A stretch of 16,489 nucleotides of DNA from Curvibacter sp. AEP1-3 (GCF_002163715.1 NZ_CP015699.1:1-16489), one strand, 5' to 3'. Positions 1-7,309 are shown, numbered from the stretch's first letter. Program-made: numbers and translations. The notes: a model not told the origin generated them from the letters alone.

Positions 1-220
1 CGTCCCGGCTTTTGATGAACTTTCGTACCGCTTCCGGCGATACCTTCAAGCCGTTGGCCGCGAGCCATTCGCACACCTGCCAATTGGCGTAGCCCTTGGC
101 CTTCAGCTCGAAGATTTGCGCCTGGAAGGGTTCAAGCCGCGAGCGTTTCGCCCGTGGCTGCTGCCTCTTCTCAAACTCTTCTATGTCCATTTTCTGGCCC
201 TTGTGTTGAACCGTTGCCAT
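1..220 (-). CDS. TraK-like oriT-region DNA-binding protein, N-terminal part (gene continues at the window's right end)
   Basis: This is the first half of a 151-aa gene that crosses the junction of the circle. The start is the ATG on the minus strand at 220-218, beginning MATVQHKGQK. The N-terminal half is basic (QQPRAKRSRLEP) and is followed by a helix-turn-helix-like segment at about residues 34-70, with KAKGYANWQVCEWLAANGL and then SPEAVRKFIKSRDG. It is the first gene leftward from oriT and is followed by an ATPase and a coiled-coil membrane protein, the order traK-traL-traM of IncP plasmids and close to stbABC of R388. By analogy it should bind the oriT side repeats (ACAACC array at 244-355), and help relaxosome assembly, segregation or both. 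Family naming rests on context, size and the HTH-like fold; no catalytic motif is expected. Confidence 0.7.
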   Translation of the reverse strand, partial: MATVQHKGQKMDIEEFEKRQQPRAKRSRLEPFQAQIFELKAKGYANWQVCEWLAANGLKVSPEAVRKFIKSRD

Positions 221-270
221 CTTAGCCGCTTTCAACCGTCAGCACAACCAAAAACAACCGTATGCCAAGC

Positions 271-299
271 ATGATACACCACAAAACAACCATAAGCAA
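271..299 (-). promoter_or_regulatory. Promoter candidate for the leftward traK-like operon
   Basis: Read on the minus strand there is TTGCTT (299-294), a 17-base spacer and TATCAT (276-271), about 50 bases before the ATG at 220. It overlaps one copy of the ACAACC repeat at 286-291, so a protein that binds the repeats, possibly the first gene product, could repress its own promoter as R388 StbA is known to do. Confidence 0.45.
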
Positions 300-393
300 C
301 ACCAAGCAACGCAAAACAATGTAGCGGCCAACGTGAAAACAACCGCAGAACAACCAAAACACACCACAAGCGGCTAGAGTGTGGCACAATACA

Positions 394-447
394 GGCACGA
401 TAGATATGTTTACATTCCCCTACGGGGAACGCTAACATATCCGTGCC
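394..447. repeat. oriT hairpin (nested interrupted inverted repeat)
   Basis: Arms nest in order: GGCACG (394-399) with CGTGCC (442-447); GATATGTT (403-410) with AACATATC (434-441); and TTCCCC (415-420) with GGGGAA (424-429) around a 3-base loop. The three arm pairs are separated by short unpaired ATA, TACA and CGCT segments. Such a structure next to the nick is typical of MOBP origins, where it is bound by the relaxosome and by the relaxase at termination. Confidence 0.75.
409..438 (+). promoter_or_regulatory. Promoter candidate for the mobC-relaxase operon inside the oriT hairpin
   Basis: TTTACA (409-414), an 18-base spacer and TAACAT (433-438) form a plausible sigma-70 promoter 86 bases before mobC. 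Both hexamers lie in the hairpin arms, so relaxosome binding would compete with RNA polymerase. Match quality is modest (5/6 and 4/6). Confidence 0.35.
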
Positions 448-502
448 AAAGGGTTCCCCTTTGAAACCCGGCGCTAACGCGCCAGAGCGGCCACGAGGCC
501 GC
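448..502 (+). promoter_or_regulatory. Three consecutive hairpins in the mobC leader
   Basis: Perfect small inverted repeats follow one another: AAAGGG/CCCTTT (448-462, loop 3), GGCGC/GCGCC (470-483, loop 4) and GCGGCC/GGCCGC (487-502, loop 4). They end nine bases before the GGAGG ribosome binding site of mobC (512-516). None has a U-tract, so they look like leader structure or protein sites, not terminators. Confidence 0.5.
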
Positions 503-523
503 GCCACCTACGGAGGCCAGTGC

Positions 524-889
524 ATGAGCAGCAAGACAAAGGACGATGCGGAGAAGCTAACCAGGCCGGTTAGCTTTCGCCTGACTGCCGCCGACCATGC
601 CGCCTACTTGGCGAAGGTCGAGGCATCCGGGTTGAAGCCATCCGCGTTTTTCCGCGATGCCGTCTTGACCAACAAAACGCAGATCGTCGCCCGACCGAAG
701 GCCAGCCCGGAGCGGGGCCGACTTGTCTATCTGATGAACAAGACAAGCAACAACATTAACCAGCTTGCGCACCGCGCAAACGCTGACCACCTAGCCGGGG
801 TCATATCAGAGACGACCTATATTCGCATTTTGGCCGAGCTTGAAACGCTGGCTCATTACATGGTATTGGCGGTTAAAAATGCTGATTAG
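524..889 (+). CDS. mobC: MobC-family relaxosome accessory protein
   Basis: The product is 121 aa. The ATG at 524 is preferred because GGAGG sits eight bases upstream; the frame opens earlier at 443 but inside oriT structure and without a ribosome binding site. Residues about 16-50 (RPVSFRLTAADHAAYLAKVE, then SGLKPSAFFRDAV) look like a ribbon-helix-helix DNA-binding fold. The C-terminal half carries the MobC-type motif around NKTSNNINQLAHRAN. MobC/TraJ-like proteins bind oriT next to the nick, open the strands locally and recruit the relaxase. The gene is first in the rightward operon and overlaps the relaxase start by 11 bases, which suggests translational coupling. Confidence 0.85.
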   Translation: MSSKTKDDAEKLTRPVSFRLTAADHAAYLAKVEASGLKPSAFFRDAVLTNKTQIVARPKASPERGRLVYLMNKTSNNINQLAHRANADHLAGVISETTYIRILAELETLAHYMVLAVKNAD

Positions 890-3578
890 AGTTAGTGGCG
901 GGAAAGATGGTATTGCCGATTATTTAGTTAACGGTCAGAAAGAAGGCCGTGAATTTTCCCGTGACGAGTTGGACGAGCGGGTAATTTTGGATGGAAGATT
1001 AGAAAAAACGGATGAAATAATCCGAGGGATGCAAAATGATGGCGATAGATATTTGCATATTACTTTGGCCTTCAAGGAGGAAGTTCTCGACGATGCTGTT
1101 CTAAAAGGAATCACCAGCGATTTTAAAAAATTCGCTATGAGTGCATACGATGATGATGAATTTGATTTTTATGCCGAAGCACATATACCAAAAATAAAAA
1201 CATACGTTAATAAAAAAACAGGCGAATTGGTGGAGCGTAGGCCGCATATTCACATAGTCATACCGCGCGCCAACCTTTTATCCGGCACTTTAATGGAGCC
1301 TCTTTGTAAGCCTGTTTTAAATAAAAAAACCGGGCTTATGGAGGTTCCAGAGGGGCAGCTTAAATGGCTTGATGCTTTCCAGGAGAGTACCAACCTCAAG
1401 TATGGACTTTCTAGCCCTAAAGATAATCGACGCCTTGAATTCACGGGAGAGAGCGAGATTATCAGTAGATATAAGGGCGACTTGTTCCAGGGCAGTGCAA
1501 AGGACTTGAAAGAGCGGATTTTGTCGGACGTACTAGACCGCAAAATATCCGATTACGACAGCTTTAAATCCTTGCTGGCCGAGCATGGTGCGACGCGCAC
1601 GCGCAACGCGGGCAAGGAAAACGAATATCAAAATGTGAAGCCGGAAGGGCGCGATAAGGGCGTAAATCTTACGGAGCATGTATTCAGCAAAGCATTCATA
1701 GAGCTTTCAGACATTGAAAAGCGCCGTGCTCTTGCTGACCGTGGAAGCATAGCTTACGAAGAACAAAAACAACCACGAGCAGCCGCACCGGAGTTAGATG
1801 CGACGTTGAAAGAGTGGCACGAAATCCGTGCGCCTGAACTGAAATACATCAATAGCGGAAGCCGCAAGCTATATGCCGCCTATCGTGCCGCCGACCAAGA
1901 CGGGAAGCGGGCAATTCTGGCCGACAGGGCCGCACGTTTCTACGCCAAACACCAAGAAGCCCGCGCGCATGGCGTAGGCACCTTAAAAACCTTCAATGAC
2001 AAGGAACCACGCAATGAACGACCAGACTACGACCGAATCAGCACCGAACGAGCCAAGCCAGGACAGCGCGCCGCCGCTGTATATCAGTCCGACCTTGAAA
2101 AATCTGGACGCGAAGCACCGCCCCGACCCCTCACCAGCGTGCGAAACCTGTCCGGCGTCGGTATGGTTCAGCACGAGCGATCAACTCAAATGCTTTTGCA
2201 GCCGAATGCATCTGATCGTGTGGGACGAGAGCGAGCCGCCGATTCTGAAATGCGACGGGCGCGAACTGGCGATTCTCGCGCTCATGGAGGCCAAGAGCTA
2301 GGAGCCGGAAAGCGCAGGAGCGCCGACAGCGTGACCGGCCAGCTTTTGGCCGACCAGCAGGAGCGCGCGACCCAGGCCAAGGCCGCGAGCCTGGCCGAGT
2401 TCGCACAGATTAAGCGAGAGCTTGATGCGCGCCGCTTGCTGGCCCACCTCAGCAAGACGCACGGCGTTATCCCCGACAAGTACGAAGTCACCAAGGGCAA
2501 AGACGGAGGCGACCGCATCAAGGCCGGTTCGCGCAACCTCAATGTGTCCGACTTCCTCACCCAAGAAATGCGCCTTCCCTTCACCGAAGCCGCGCCGATC
2601 TTGCGCCAGGTGTATGCAGCACAGCAGGGCCGCGAAGTGATCGAGGCGAAGTCAGGGCCACGCCGCGAGCTTTGGGAAGCCTTCCGCAAGGCGCAGCCCG
2701 ACCAGGCCGAGCAGAACGCCAAGGAGAGGCAAGCGCAGCGCAACCATGCAAAGGAACGGCTTGATGCGATCAAAGCCGATTGCAAGAAAAAGTGCCGCGA
2801 AATCGACAGCGACAGCACCAGAACAGGCAAAGAAAAAAAAGCCGCGAAGTCCATAGCTCGGATGGAGCGCGTTACCAAGGAAATGGCCTTGCGTGAGGCC
2901 GTGACTGCCGAACGTCAACAACTCAAAGAGAAGCACCGCCAGCCCTATCAAGAGCGTTACCGCGCCTTCCTGGCCGAGCGCGCGAACAAGGGCGATGAAA
3001 ACGCCCTTGCCGAACTTCGCCGCCAGCGTGATGCAAGCCCGGCACCGACCGGGCCGAACAGCATCGAGGGCGTGAGCCACAAGCGCGACGAGAAGGACAG
3101 GGCCGCGCACCTGGCGCGCGCACTGGCCTACAGCATCGACCGCGCGGGCAATGTCACCTATTACGCCGACCAGACCAAGCGCCGCGCGCTTGTCATCGAC
3201 TCGGGCCAGCGCGTGACCGTGGCCGCAGCCAAAGACAGCCAGGCCGTGGAAACCGGCTTGCGCCTGGCCGTGCAGAAGTTCGGCCCCGGTTTGAAGATCG
3301 AGGGCAGCGACGAATTCAAGCGCCAGGTGATCGAAGCGGCCTTGAAGACCGGCCTTCGCGTGGAGTTCGACAGCAAGGCCATGAACGACGAATTGACACG
3401 CCGCCGCGCAGAGCGCGACGACTTGCAAGCCCGCGGCAAAGCCTTCATTGCCAGCGAGAGAGAGAAAGCAGAGCAGACGAAGGCACCGAAGCAACCGACC
3501 CCGGAGAAGACACCGGAGCCGGAGCGCACACAGCAACCCGAACCCGAGCGCCGGAAGCCGCGCGGACATGAACGATAG
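879..3578 (+). CDS. Conjugative relaxase with C-terminal LPD7 domain
   Basis: The product is 899 aa from the ATG at 879 (MLIRVSGGKDG), inside the end of mobC. An upstream in-frame ATG at 840 would add 13 residues, but start 879 begins at the family's motif I. The probable nicking tyrosine is Y15 (GIADYL). The metal-binding histidines look like H102 (AEAH) and H123/H125 (RPHIHIV), with an insertion between them. Residues about 280-640 are low-complexity linker, partly overlapped by a second reading frame. Residues 744-840 (AYSIDRAGNVTYYAD, ALRLAVQKFG-like) match the LPD7 domain of large plasmid relaxases, and the tail is rich in E, K and P. The protein cuts oriT, stays attached to the strand and is exported through a type IV channel. 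The first 900 bases are far more AT-rich than the rest, suggesting a mosaic origin. Confidence 0.9.
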   Translation: MLIRVSGGKDGIADYLVNGQKEGREFSRDELDERVILDGRLEKTDEIIRGMQNDGDRYLHITLAFKEEVLDDAVLKGITSDFKKFAMSAYDDDEFDFYAEAHIPKIKTYVNKKTGELVERRPHIHIVIPRANLLSGTLMEPLCKPVLNKKTGLMEVPEGQLKWLDAFQESTNLKYGLSSPKDNRRLEFTGESEIISRYKGDLFQGSAKDLKERILSDVLDRKISDYDSFKSLLAEHGATRTRNAGKENEYQNVKPEGRDKGVNLTEHVFSKAFIELSDIEKRRALADRGSIAYEEQKQPRAAAPELDATLKEWHEIRAPELKYINSGSRKLYAAYRAADQDGKRAILADRAARFYAKHQEARAHGVGTLKTFNDKEPRNERPDYDRISTERAKPGQRAAAVYQSDLEKSGREAPPRPLTSVRNLSGVGMVQHERSTQMLLQPNASDRVGRERAADSEMRRARTGDSRAHGGQELGAGKRRSADSVTGQLLADQQERATQAKAASLAEFAQIKRELDARRLLAHLSKTHGVIPDKYEVTKGKDGGDRIKAGSRNLNVSDFLTQEMRLPFTEAAPILRQVYAAQQGREVIEAKSGPRRELWEAFRKAQPDQAEQNAKERQAQRNHAKERLDAIKADCKKKCREIDSDSTRTGKEKKAAKSIARMERVTKEMALREAVTAERQQLKEKHRQPYQERYRAFLAERANKGDENALAELRRQRDASPAPTGPNSIEGVSHKRDEKDRAAHLARALAYSIDRAGNVTYYADQTKRRALVIDSGQRVTVAAAKDSQAVETGLRLAVQKFGPGLKIEGSDEFKRQVIEAALKTGLRVEFDSKAMNDELTRRRAERDDLQARGKAFIASEREKAEQTKAPKQPTPEKTPEPERTQQPEPERRKPRGHER
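2014..2301 (+). CDS. Candidate nested gene inside the relaxase: 95-aa cysteine-motif protein
   Basis: This frame lies entirely inside the relaxase gene but in a different frame. The ATG at 2014 has AAGGA eight bases upstream; an ATG at 1996 is in frame but lacks a site. The protein looks like a real folded one: an acidic, proline-rich N-terminus (1-42), then C43-x2-C46, C60-x-C62 and C80, with hydrophobic and aromatic residues between (PASVWFS, RMHLIVWDE, CDGRELAILALMEA). This suggests a small zinc-binding domain. By contrast the relaxase frame here is low-complexity linker. Nested transfer genes are known (RP4 traH within traI; mobB within mobA of IncQ). I do not recognise the function. Codon choice in the second half looks like genuine coding. 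Confidence 0.55.
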   Translation: MNDQTTTESAPNEPSQDSAPPLYISPTLKNLDAKHRPDPSPACETCPASVWFSTSDQLKCFCSRMHLIVWDESEPPILKCDGRELAILALMEAKS

Positions 3579-3589
3579 GAGAAGCAACC

Positions 3590-3970
3590 ATGCAGCACAC
3601 CAACCAGGCCGACCCGGTGGCCGACAGCAAGCGCGAGTTTTCGCGCGCCGTGGACGACATCAAGGCGGGCATTCTGGCCGCTGGCGAACCGCGCCCGGAG
3701 TGGACGCAGGACGAGGCCATAGCCTTTGAATGCGCGCGCGAAGTCATCACCGACATGATGGCAATTTCCACGGGGCGCATTGCCGATGAAATGGAGAAGG
3801 AAGCGCCGGACGCCGACCGCCTGGCCGCGTTGCGCGCCGACCGCTCCAAGCTGGCCCAGGAGCGCGCCGCGCTCCATGTTGGAGACCATGCCGACATTGC
3901 CCGCATTCGCACCGACTACGGGGCAACCGTGCGCGCCTGGCGCGCTGAACACACCAAGGGGGAAAACTGA
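3590..3970 (+). CDS. Small hydrophilic protein of unknown function between relaxase and coupling protein
   Basis: The product is 126 aa. The ATG at 3590 has AGGAG nine bases upstream (3577-3581) and lies 11 bases after the relaxase stop. The TGA stop (3968-3970) shares its last base with the ATG of the coupling protein, so the two are probably translated together. It is predicted mostly helical and charged (EFSRAVDDIKAGIL; REVITDMMAISTGRIADEME; LAALRADRSKLAQERAAL), with no signal peptide, membrane segment or known motif. The position suggests a relaxosome or coupling-protein accessory factor. That role is inference from neighbours only. Confidence 0.8.
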   Translation: MQHTNQADPVADSKREFSRAVDDIKAGILAAGEPRPEWTQDEAIAFECAREVITDMMAISTGRIADEMEKEAPDADRLAALRADRSKLAQERAALHVGDHADIARIRTDYGATVRAWRAEHTKGEN

Positions 3971-5610
3971 TGGAAGCTATAGGAATATTCGGGCCGCTGC
4001 TGGTCGTGCTGTTGGTCAATCTGACCCTTGGCACAGTCTCCAAAACGCTGGCAAGCGTGGTGACGTGGGCCATTGTCATTGCGCCTGTTGTCTGGAGCCT
4101 CAACGAGCTACGCAAGGCCGGTAGGGATGCCCTGGCCCCTGCTAATTGGGGCTGGACGTTGAGCCATGTTCTTATCCTGGCCCCTGCTGTTCTTGTCGTC
4201 TATTGGATGCACACAGATCACCAGATATGGAGCTTGGGCGCGCTGCTGGTCTATGGCTTCCTGGCAAAAGGGGCTTGGCTGTCCATGCTGCAAAGCCTCA
4301 AGTTTTCGGGAGCCGGAGGCGGGGCAGGGGATGAAGTGGTGCGCCGTGGTTCGCGCGTGATCGAGGCCGACGAACTGGACGCGCGCACGTCCGACCGCAA
4401 GCGCCGTGATGATGCTGATGTGACCATCGGAGGCGTGACCATCCCGCGCATGTTGGAGGCCCAACACTTCCTAATTTCCGGCACCACGGGCGCGGGCAAA
4501 ACACAGGTCATCAATGGGATGCTTCGCAGCATCCGCAAGCGTGGAAACCGCGCCGTCATCGCTGACCCCGCAGGCGGTTTTTATGCCCGCTTCGGCCAGC
4601 CTGGCGACTTGCTTTTTAACCCCTTCGACCGCCGCACCGTCGATTGGTCGCCCTTCGCTGAAATCCGCGCTGACTACGATTGCGAGCGCATCGCCAAGGC
4701 GATCATTCCCGACTTGGACGGAGGCGAAAGCGCGCAATGGCAACTGTTCGCGCAAACGCTACTCGCCAAGGCCATGCTATCCATGCACCGCAACGGCGAA
4801 CGCTCCATGAAGCGCCTCATGCACTGGATGGCAAGCGCCGACCAGAAGGAGCTAGAGCCGCTTTTGTCCGGCACCGCCGCCGCCGTCATGTGCCAAAAGG
4901 GCAATGACAAGATGCTGAACAACACGCGGGCAACGATGCTGCCTTACCTCAGCATCTTTGACTATCTGCCCGACGAAGGCCAGTTTTCAATCCGTCAATT
5001 CATTCAAGAGGATTGGCGCGACAACTGGCTATTCATCACCTACCGCGATGACCAAATGGGGATGCTTCGCAACCTCGTGGCCACGGCTTTGGAAATGGCA
5101 CTGGTGGAGGGCTTGAGCCTGTCAGAGAACCAGGAGCGGGGCTTGTGGTACGTCATGGACGAAGTGGACTCACTCGGCAAAGTGACCAGCCTTCGCGCTG
5201 GCCTGACGAAGCTACGCAAGTACGGCGGGCGCTGTGTGCTTGGCCTGCAAACCGTGGCGCAGCTTCGCACGACCTACGGGCGCGACGAAGCGCAAACCTT
5301 GATCGCCAATACATCGGTGAAGTGCATCCTTCGCGCGGGCGACTCTGAAACCGCCAAGAACATGGAAAACGAACTAGGCGAGCAAGAGATTGAGCGAACC
5401 CAGGTCAACGACTCGTTCAGTACAAGCGACAACGGCCAGAGCCAGAGCCAAAACACATCCACCCAAGTGGTGCGGCAATCCGCCGTGCTGGCTTCGGAAA
5501 TCATGGGCCTGCCCGATCTGCAAGGCTTCTTGAAGATCCCCGGCGATGAAATCGCCCGCATCAAGGTTGAGTATGTCGCCATGCCCGACCAGAACCCCGC
5601 TTTTCAGTGA
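3970..5610 (+). CDS. Type IV coupling protein (TrwB/TraD/VirD4-like ATPase)
   Basis: The product is 546 aa. It links the relaxosome to a type IV secretion channel and pumps DNA by ATP hydrolysis at the inner membrane. The N-terminal 115 residues contain about four hydrophobic segments (residues 5-20, 27-45, 64-78 and 86-98 approximately). Walker A is GTTGAGKT at 171-178 and Walker B is LWYVMDE at about 392-398. NPFDRRTVDWSPF and LGLQTVAQL fit the TraD/TrwB DNA-binding family. The length is normal for TrwB-like proteins. It shares one base with the preceding gene. Coupling protein plus relaxase without channel ATPases marks the plasmid as mobilizable, with its own coupling function. Confidence 0.92.
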   Translation: MEAIGIFGPLLVVLLVNLTLGTVSKTLASVVTWAIVIAPVVWSLNELRKAGRDALAPANWGWTLSHVLILAPAVLVVYWMHTDHQIWSLGALLVYGFLAKGAWLSMLQSLKFSGAGGGAGDEVVRRGSRVIEADELDARTSDRKRRDDADVTIGGVTIPRMLEAQHFLISGTTGAGKTQVINGMLRSIRKRGNRAVIADPAGGFYARFGQPGDLLFNPFDRRTVDWSPFAEIRADYDCERIAKAIIPDLDGGESAQWQLFAQTLLAKAMLSMHRNGERSMKRLMHWMASADQKELEPLLSGTAAAVMCQKGNDKMLNNTRATMLPYLSIFDYLPDEGQFSIRQFIQEDWRDNWLFITYRDDQMGMLRNLVATALEMALVEGLSLSENQERGLWYVMDEVDSLGKVTSLRAGLTKLRKYGGRCVLGLQTVAQLRTTYGRDEAQTLIANTSVKCILRAGDSETAKNMENELGEQEIERTQVNDSFSTSDNGQSQSQNTSTQVVRQSAVLASEIMGLPDLQGFLKIPGDEIARIKVEYVAMPDQNPAFQ

Positions 5611-5624
5611 CCAGGCAGGCGCGA

Positions 5625-5642
5625 TTTTCGCGCCCGCGAAAA
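5625..5642. repeat. Palindrome TTTTCGCG-CC-CGCGAAAA, copy 1
   Basis: Perfect 8-base arms around CC, 15 bases after the coupling-protein stop and upstream of the ribosome binding site of the next gene. It is one of five copies in this plasmid. It has no downstream U-tract, so a protein-binding site is at least as likely as a terminator. Confidence 0.8.
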
Positions 5643-5665
5643 TTTGACCGACAGGAGAAACGACC

Positions 5666-6505
5666 ATGACAGACCACACCCCGCACCCACTCAGCGGCCA
5701 CAACCGCCACGGCCTGAACAACATCAATGAAGGGCTTGCCAGCACCTTGGACGGCATCACCAAGGGCTTGGCCGATGTGTTGGGCGACCTTGGCAAAGGC
5801 TTGATTGACTTCCTCAACCGCTTGACCTCGGGCGACAAGGACAAGACCCCCAACGAGGCCGAGAAGAAAGACGCCTTCGCCACCTTGAAGACCTGGCACG
5901 AGATGGAGCCAGACGACGACAAGCGCCGCGCCGTGGGCAATGCGGCCGACTTCATCAAAGACCAGTTCAAGCCAGCAGAGCAGGGCGCAGACCGCGACAG
6001 CGGCCAGCGCGCCGCCAGCGACACGCAGCAGGTACGCGAGCGCGTTATTGAGGTGCCGCAGTACATCAAGGACATGCCCGACTACGAAGCCATCCTGACC
6101 CGGCAGCGCGAGCTAGTCGCCCAGGAGCGGGCCACCATGTACCAGGGCTTGCGCAATGAATCGCGCATGGAGGCATACGAAGCCCAGGAGCAAAGCCGCG
6201 AACAGAAGGCCGAGCATGAGGCCCGCCAAGACCCTGCCAAGCCAGGCATTGAGAAGGGCGACCCCTACGCCCAAGCCGCCCAGGAGTTGAACGCCAAGCC
6301 CTTGGAGCAGGGGCAGGAGATCGAAGGCGAAGTGATCGAGGTAGCCAAGGCAGGCGGGCAAAACTACTACGTCATCGAGCAGGACGGCGAACGCCTGGCC
6401 GTGCCGGCGGGCGACAAGCCAGAGCATGAGAAGGGCGACGAAATCACGGCCACCCGCACCCCGGAGGGCTTCGAGACAGGGGAGGCATACGGCTATGGCC
6501 GCTGA
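5666..6505 (+). CDS. Acidic mobilization-region protein, possible KfrB-like C-terminal domain
   Basis: The product is 279 aa; the ATG at 5666 follows AGGAG (5654-5658). Residues about 20-54 form an amphipathic helix with repeated GL steps (LDGITKGLADVLGDLGKGLI). The middle (about 115-200) is rich in Q, E and R and likely coiled. The C-terminal 60 residues form a small beta-rich module (GEVIEVAKAGGQNYYVIEQ, GERLAVPAGD, KGDEITATRTPEG) that resembles the KfrB-type domain often found in plasmid transfer and stability proteins; this match is only moderate. There is no signal peptide. Being fifth in the rightward operon suggests an auxiliary transfer or maintenance role. The true function is unknown. 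Confidence 0.8.
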   Translation: MTDHTPHPLSGHNRHGLNNINEGLASTLDGITKGLADVLGDLGKGLIDFLNRLTSGDKDKTPNEAEKKDAFATLKTWHEMEPDDDKRRAVGNAADFIKDQFKPAEQGADRDSGQRAASDTQQVRERVIEVPQYIKDMPDYEAILTRQRELVAQERATMYQGLRNESRMEAYEAQEQSREQKAEHEARQDPAKPGIEKGDPYAQAAQELNAKPLEQGQEIEGEVIEVAKAGGQNYYVIEQDGERLAVPAGDKPEHEKGDEITATRTPEGFETGEAYGYGR

Positions 6506-6698
6506 CCCCTTCAAGGCGCGGCAGCAGTTGCGCGCCGACCTGGCCGAGCTTGCCCGGCGCTATGTTGCCGACCACCAGGGCGACGAACTGGACGGCCTCG
6601 CCGCCCTTGGTGAAGACCTGCTAAGGCTGGCCGACTGCACCGAGGGCCGCACAAGCTGGCTTGCCTTGCTGACGCGCTTGCAGCGCCTCAGCGGGTAG
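6495..6698 (+). CDS. Small protein of unknown function
   Basis: The product is 67 aa (MAADPFKARQQLRADLAELA). The ATG at 6495 overlaps the end of the preceding gene by 11 bases and has GGAGG (6481-6485) upstream, so coupling is likely. It appears fully helical and amphipathic with L and A heptads (LRADLAELARRYV; LAALGEDLLRLADC; LALLTRLQRL). It closes the rightward operon and is followed three bases later by a copy of the TTTTCGCG palindrome. No family is recognised. Confidence 0.65.
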   Translation: MAADPFKARQQLRADLAELARRYVADHQGDELDGLAALGEDLLRLADCTEGRTSWLALLTRLQRLSG

Positions 6699-6700
6699 CC

Positions 6701-6718
6701 GTTTCGCGGACGCGAAAA
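6701..6718. repeat. Palindrome TTTCGCG-GA-CGCGAAA, copy 2
   Basis: Sequence GTTTCGCGGACGCGAAAA starts three bases after the stop of the 67-aa gene. Its left arm has G in place of the first T; the core matches the other copies. Confidence 0.7.
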
Positions 6719-6747
6719 CGCCCCGCCACTACGTGCAACGGGTGTTA

Positions 6748-6845
6748 TGTCAAGCAACAAGCAAAAATTATTTAGCAGTGGTTCCCATTTTCTTATTATT
6801 CGGGTATAGTCTCAATTACTGACAACCACCCCAAAAGGTGACGAA
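6748..6845 (+). promoter_or_regulatory. Promoter/operator region of the toxin-antitoxin operon
   Basis: An AT-rich island in GC-rich surroundings. It holds TGTCAAGC (6748-6755), a motif shared with 8051 and 14802, and a likely -10 TATAGT at 6805-6810 with a weak TTCCCA (6782-6787) at 17-base spacing. The AGTCTCAATTACTGAC just after the -10 partly resembles the GTCTAAT operator at 14759-14778. The antitoxin ribosome binding site AAGGTGA lies at 6835-6841. Confidence 0.45.
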
Positions 6846-7307
6846 ATGGCTATCACTGCTGACACCATCGACCATGTGACCCTTGAACGCCTCGTTGAAG
6901 CCGGGGCAGTTCGCGGGGCCAACATCGTGGGCCAGCCTGGCGGCTGGGGCGTCGTCATCCAGTACGGCATGACCGAGCGCGTTCTAGCGGCCAAGCGTGG
7001 CGCTATCCGAATCTTCCGCAAGTTTGAAACACTGGTTGCCTACCTCAAGGGCATTGGCATTGCCAAGTACCAGGTAGACGCAAGCCACTTTGACCCCGTT
7101 GCGCTCAAGACCGAGCGCAAGCGCACCGACGCCGCCGAGCGCATGAAGAACGCGCACGAAGCCGCCGCCTATAAGGGCTGGCTTACCCAACAGGTGCAAG
7201 AAGCGATCGACGACCCCCGCCCCAGTGTGCCGCATAGCGAAGTTGCCGCCGAGTGGGCCACCGAGCGCGCCGCCTTGCTCAAACAGGCCGAGAGCATGGG
7301 GAGCTAA
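6846..7307 (+). CDS. ParC-like antitoxin/partition-associated protein (antitoxin partner of ParE-type toxin)
   Basis: The product is 153 aa. The N-terminal 85 residues (GWGVVIQYGMTERVLAAKRG, FRKFETLVAYLKGIGIAKYQ) match the ParC-type plasmid partition-associated proteins as I remember them. The C-terminal part (AAYKGWLTQQVQEAIDDPRP then SVPHSEVAAEW) resembles the toxin-binding tail of ParD/RelB-type antitoxins that act on ParE/RelE toxins (pattern DDPRPxxPHxEV). So this looks like a regulatory N-terminal domain joined to an antitoxin tail. The toxin gene starts two bases after its stop. The pair would hold the plasmid by post-segregational killing. The antitoxin role is inferred from the tail and from operon position. 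Confidence 0.7.
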   Translation: MAITADTIDHVTLERLVEAGAVRGANIVGQPGGWGVVIQYGMTERVLAAKRGAIRIFRKFETLVAYLKGIGIAKYQVDASHFDPVALKTERKRTDAAERMKNAHEAAAYKGWLTQQVQEAIDDPRPSVPHSEVAAEWATERAALLKQAESMGS

Positions 7308-7309
7308 TC

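Larger units (their letters stand above)
221..523. other. oriT: Transfer origin (oriT) and divergent promoter region
   Basis: This 303-base gene-free stretch separates two divergent transfer operons. Its left half (231-365) is almost free of G on the plus strand and holds five ACAACC copies (244, 254, 286, 339, 350). Its centre (394-447) is a long interrupted hairpin. Its right half has three small hairpins before the mobC ribosome binding site. The position between a TraK-like gene and mobC plus relaxase is where oriT lies in IncP-type plasmids. The sequence ATATCCGTGCC at 437-447, at the distal edge of the hairpin, loosely resembles the MOBP nick consensus (ATCCTG followed by C or T), so the nick is probably here. 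The exact nick position is inference. Confidence 0.7.

Noticed and set aside
1..127. Terminal direct repeat as a transposon or phage end
   Set aside because: The repeat lies inside one continuous gene and is explained by circular closure of the sequence.
2652..3587. Long 311-aa open frame on the minus strand
   Set aside because: It mirrors the relaxase C-terminal half, has biased L/A/G-rich translation typical of antisense of GC-rich genes, and has no ribosome binding site.
3161..3952. 263-aa minus-strand frame across the relaxase end and the next gene
   Set aside because: Antisense to two plus-strand genes with proper ribosome binding sites; no supporting features.
5374..6075. 233-aa minus-strand frame at the coupling-protein end
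   Set aside because: Shadow frame covering palindrome copy 1 and two real gene ends; serine/leucine-rich antisense translation.
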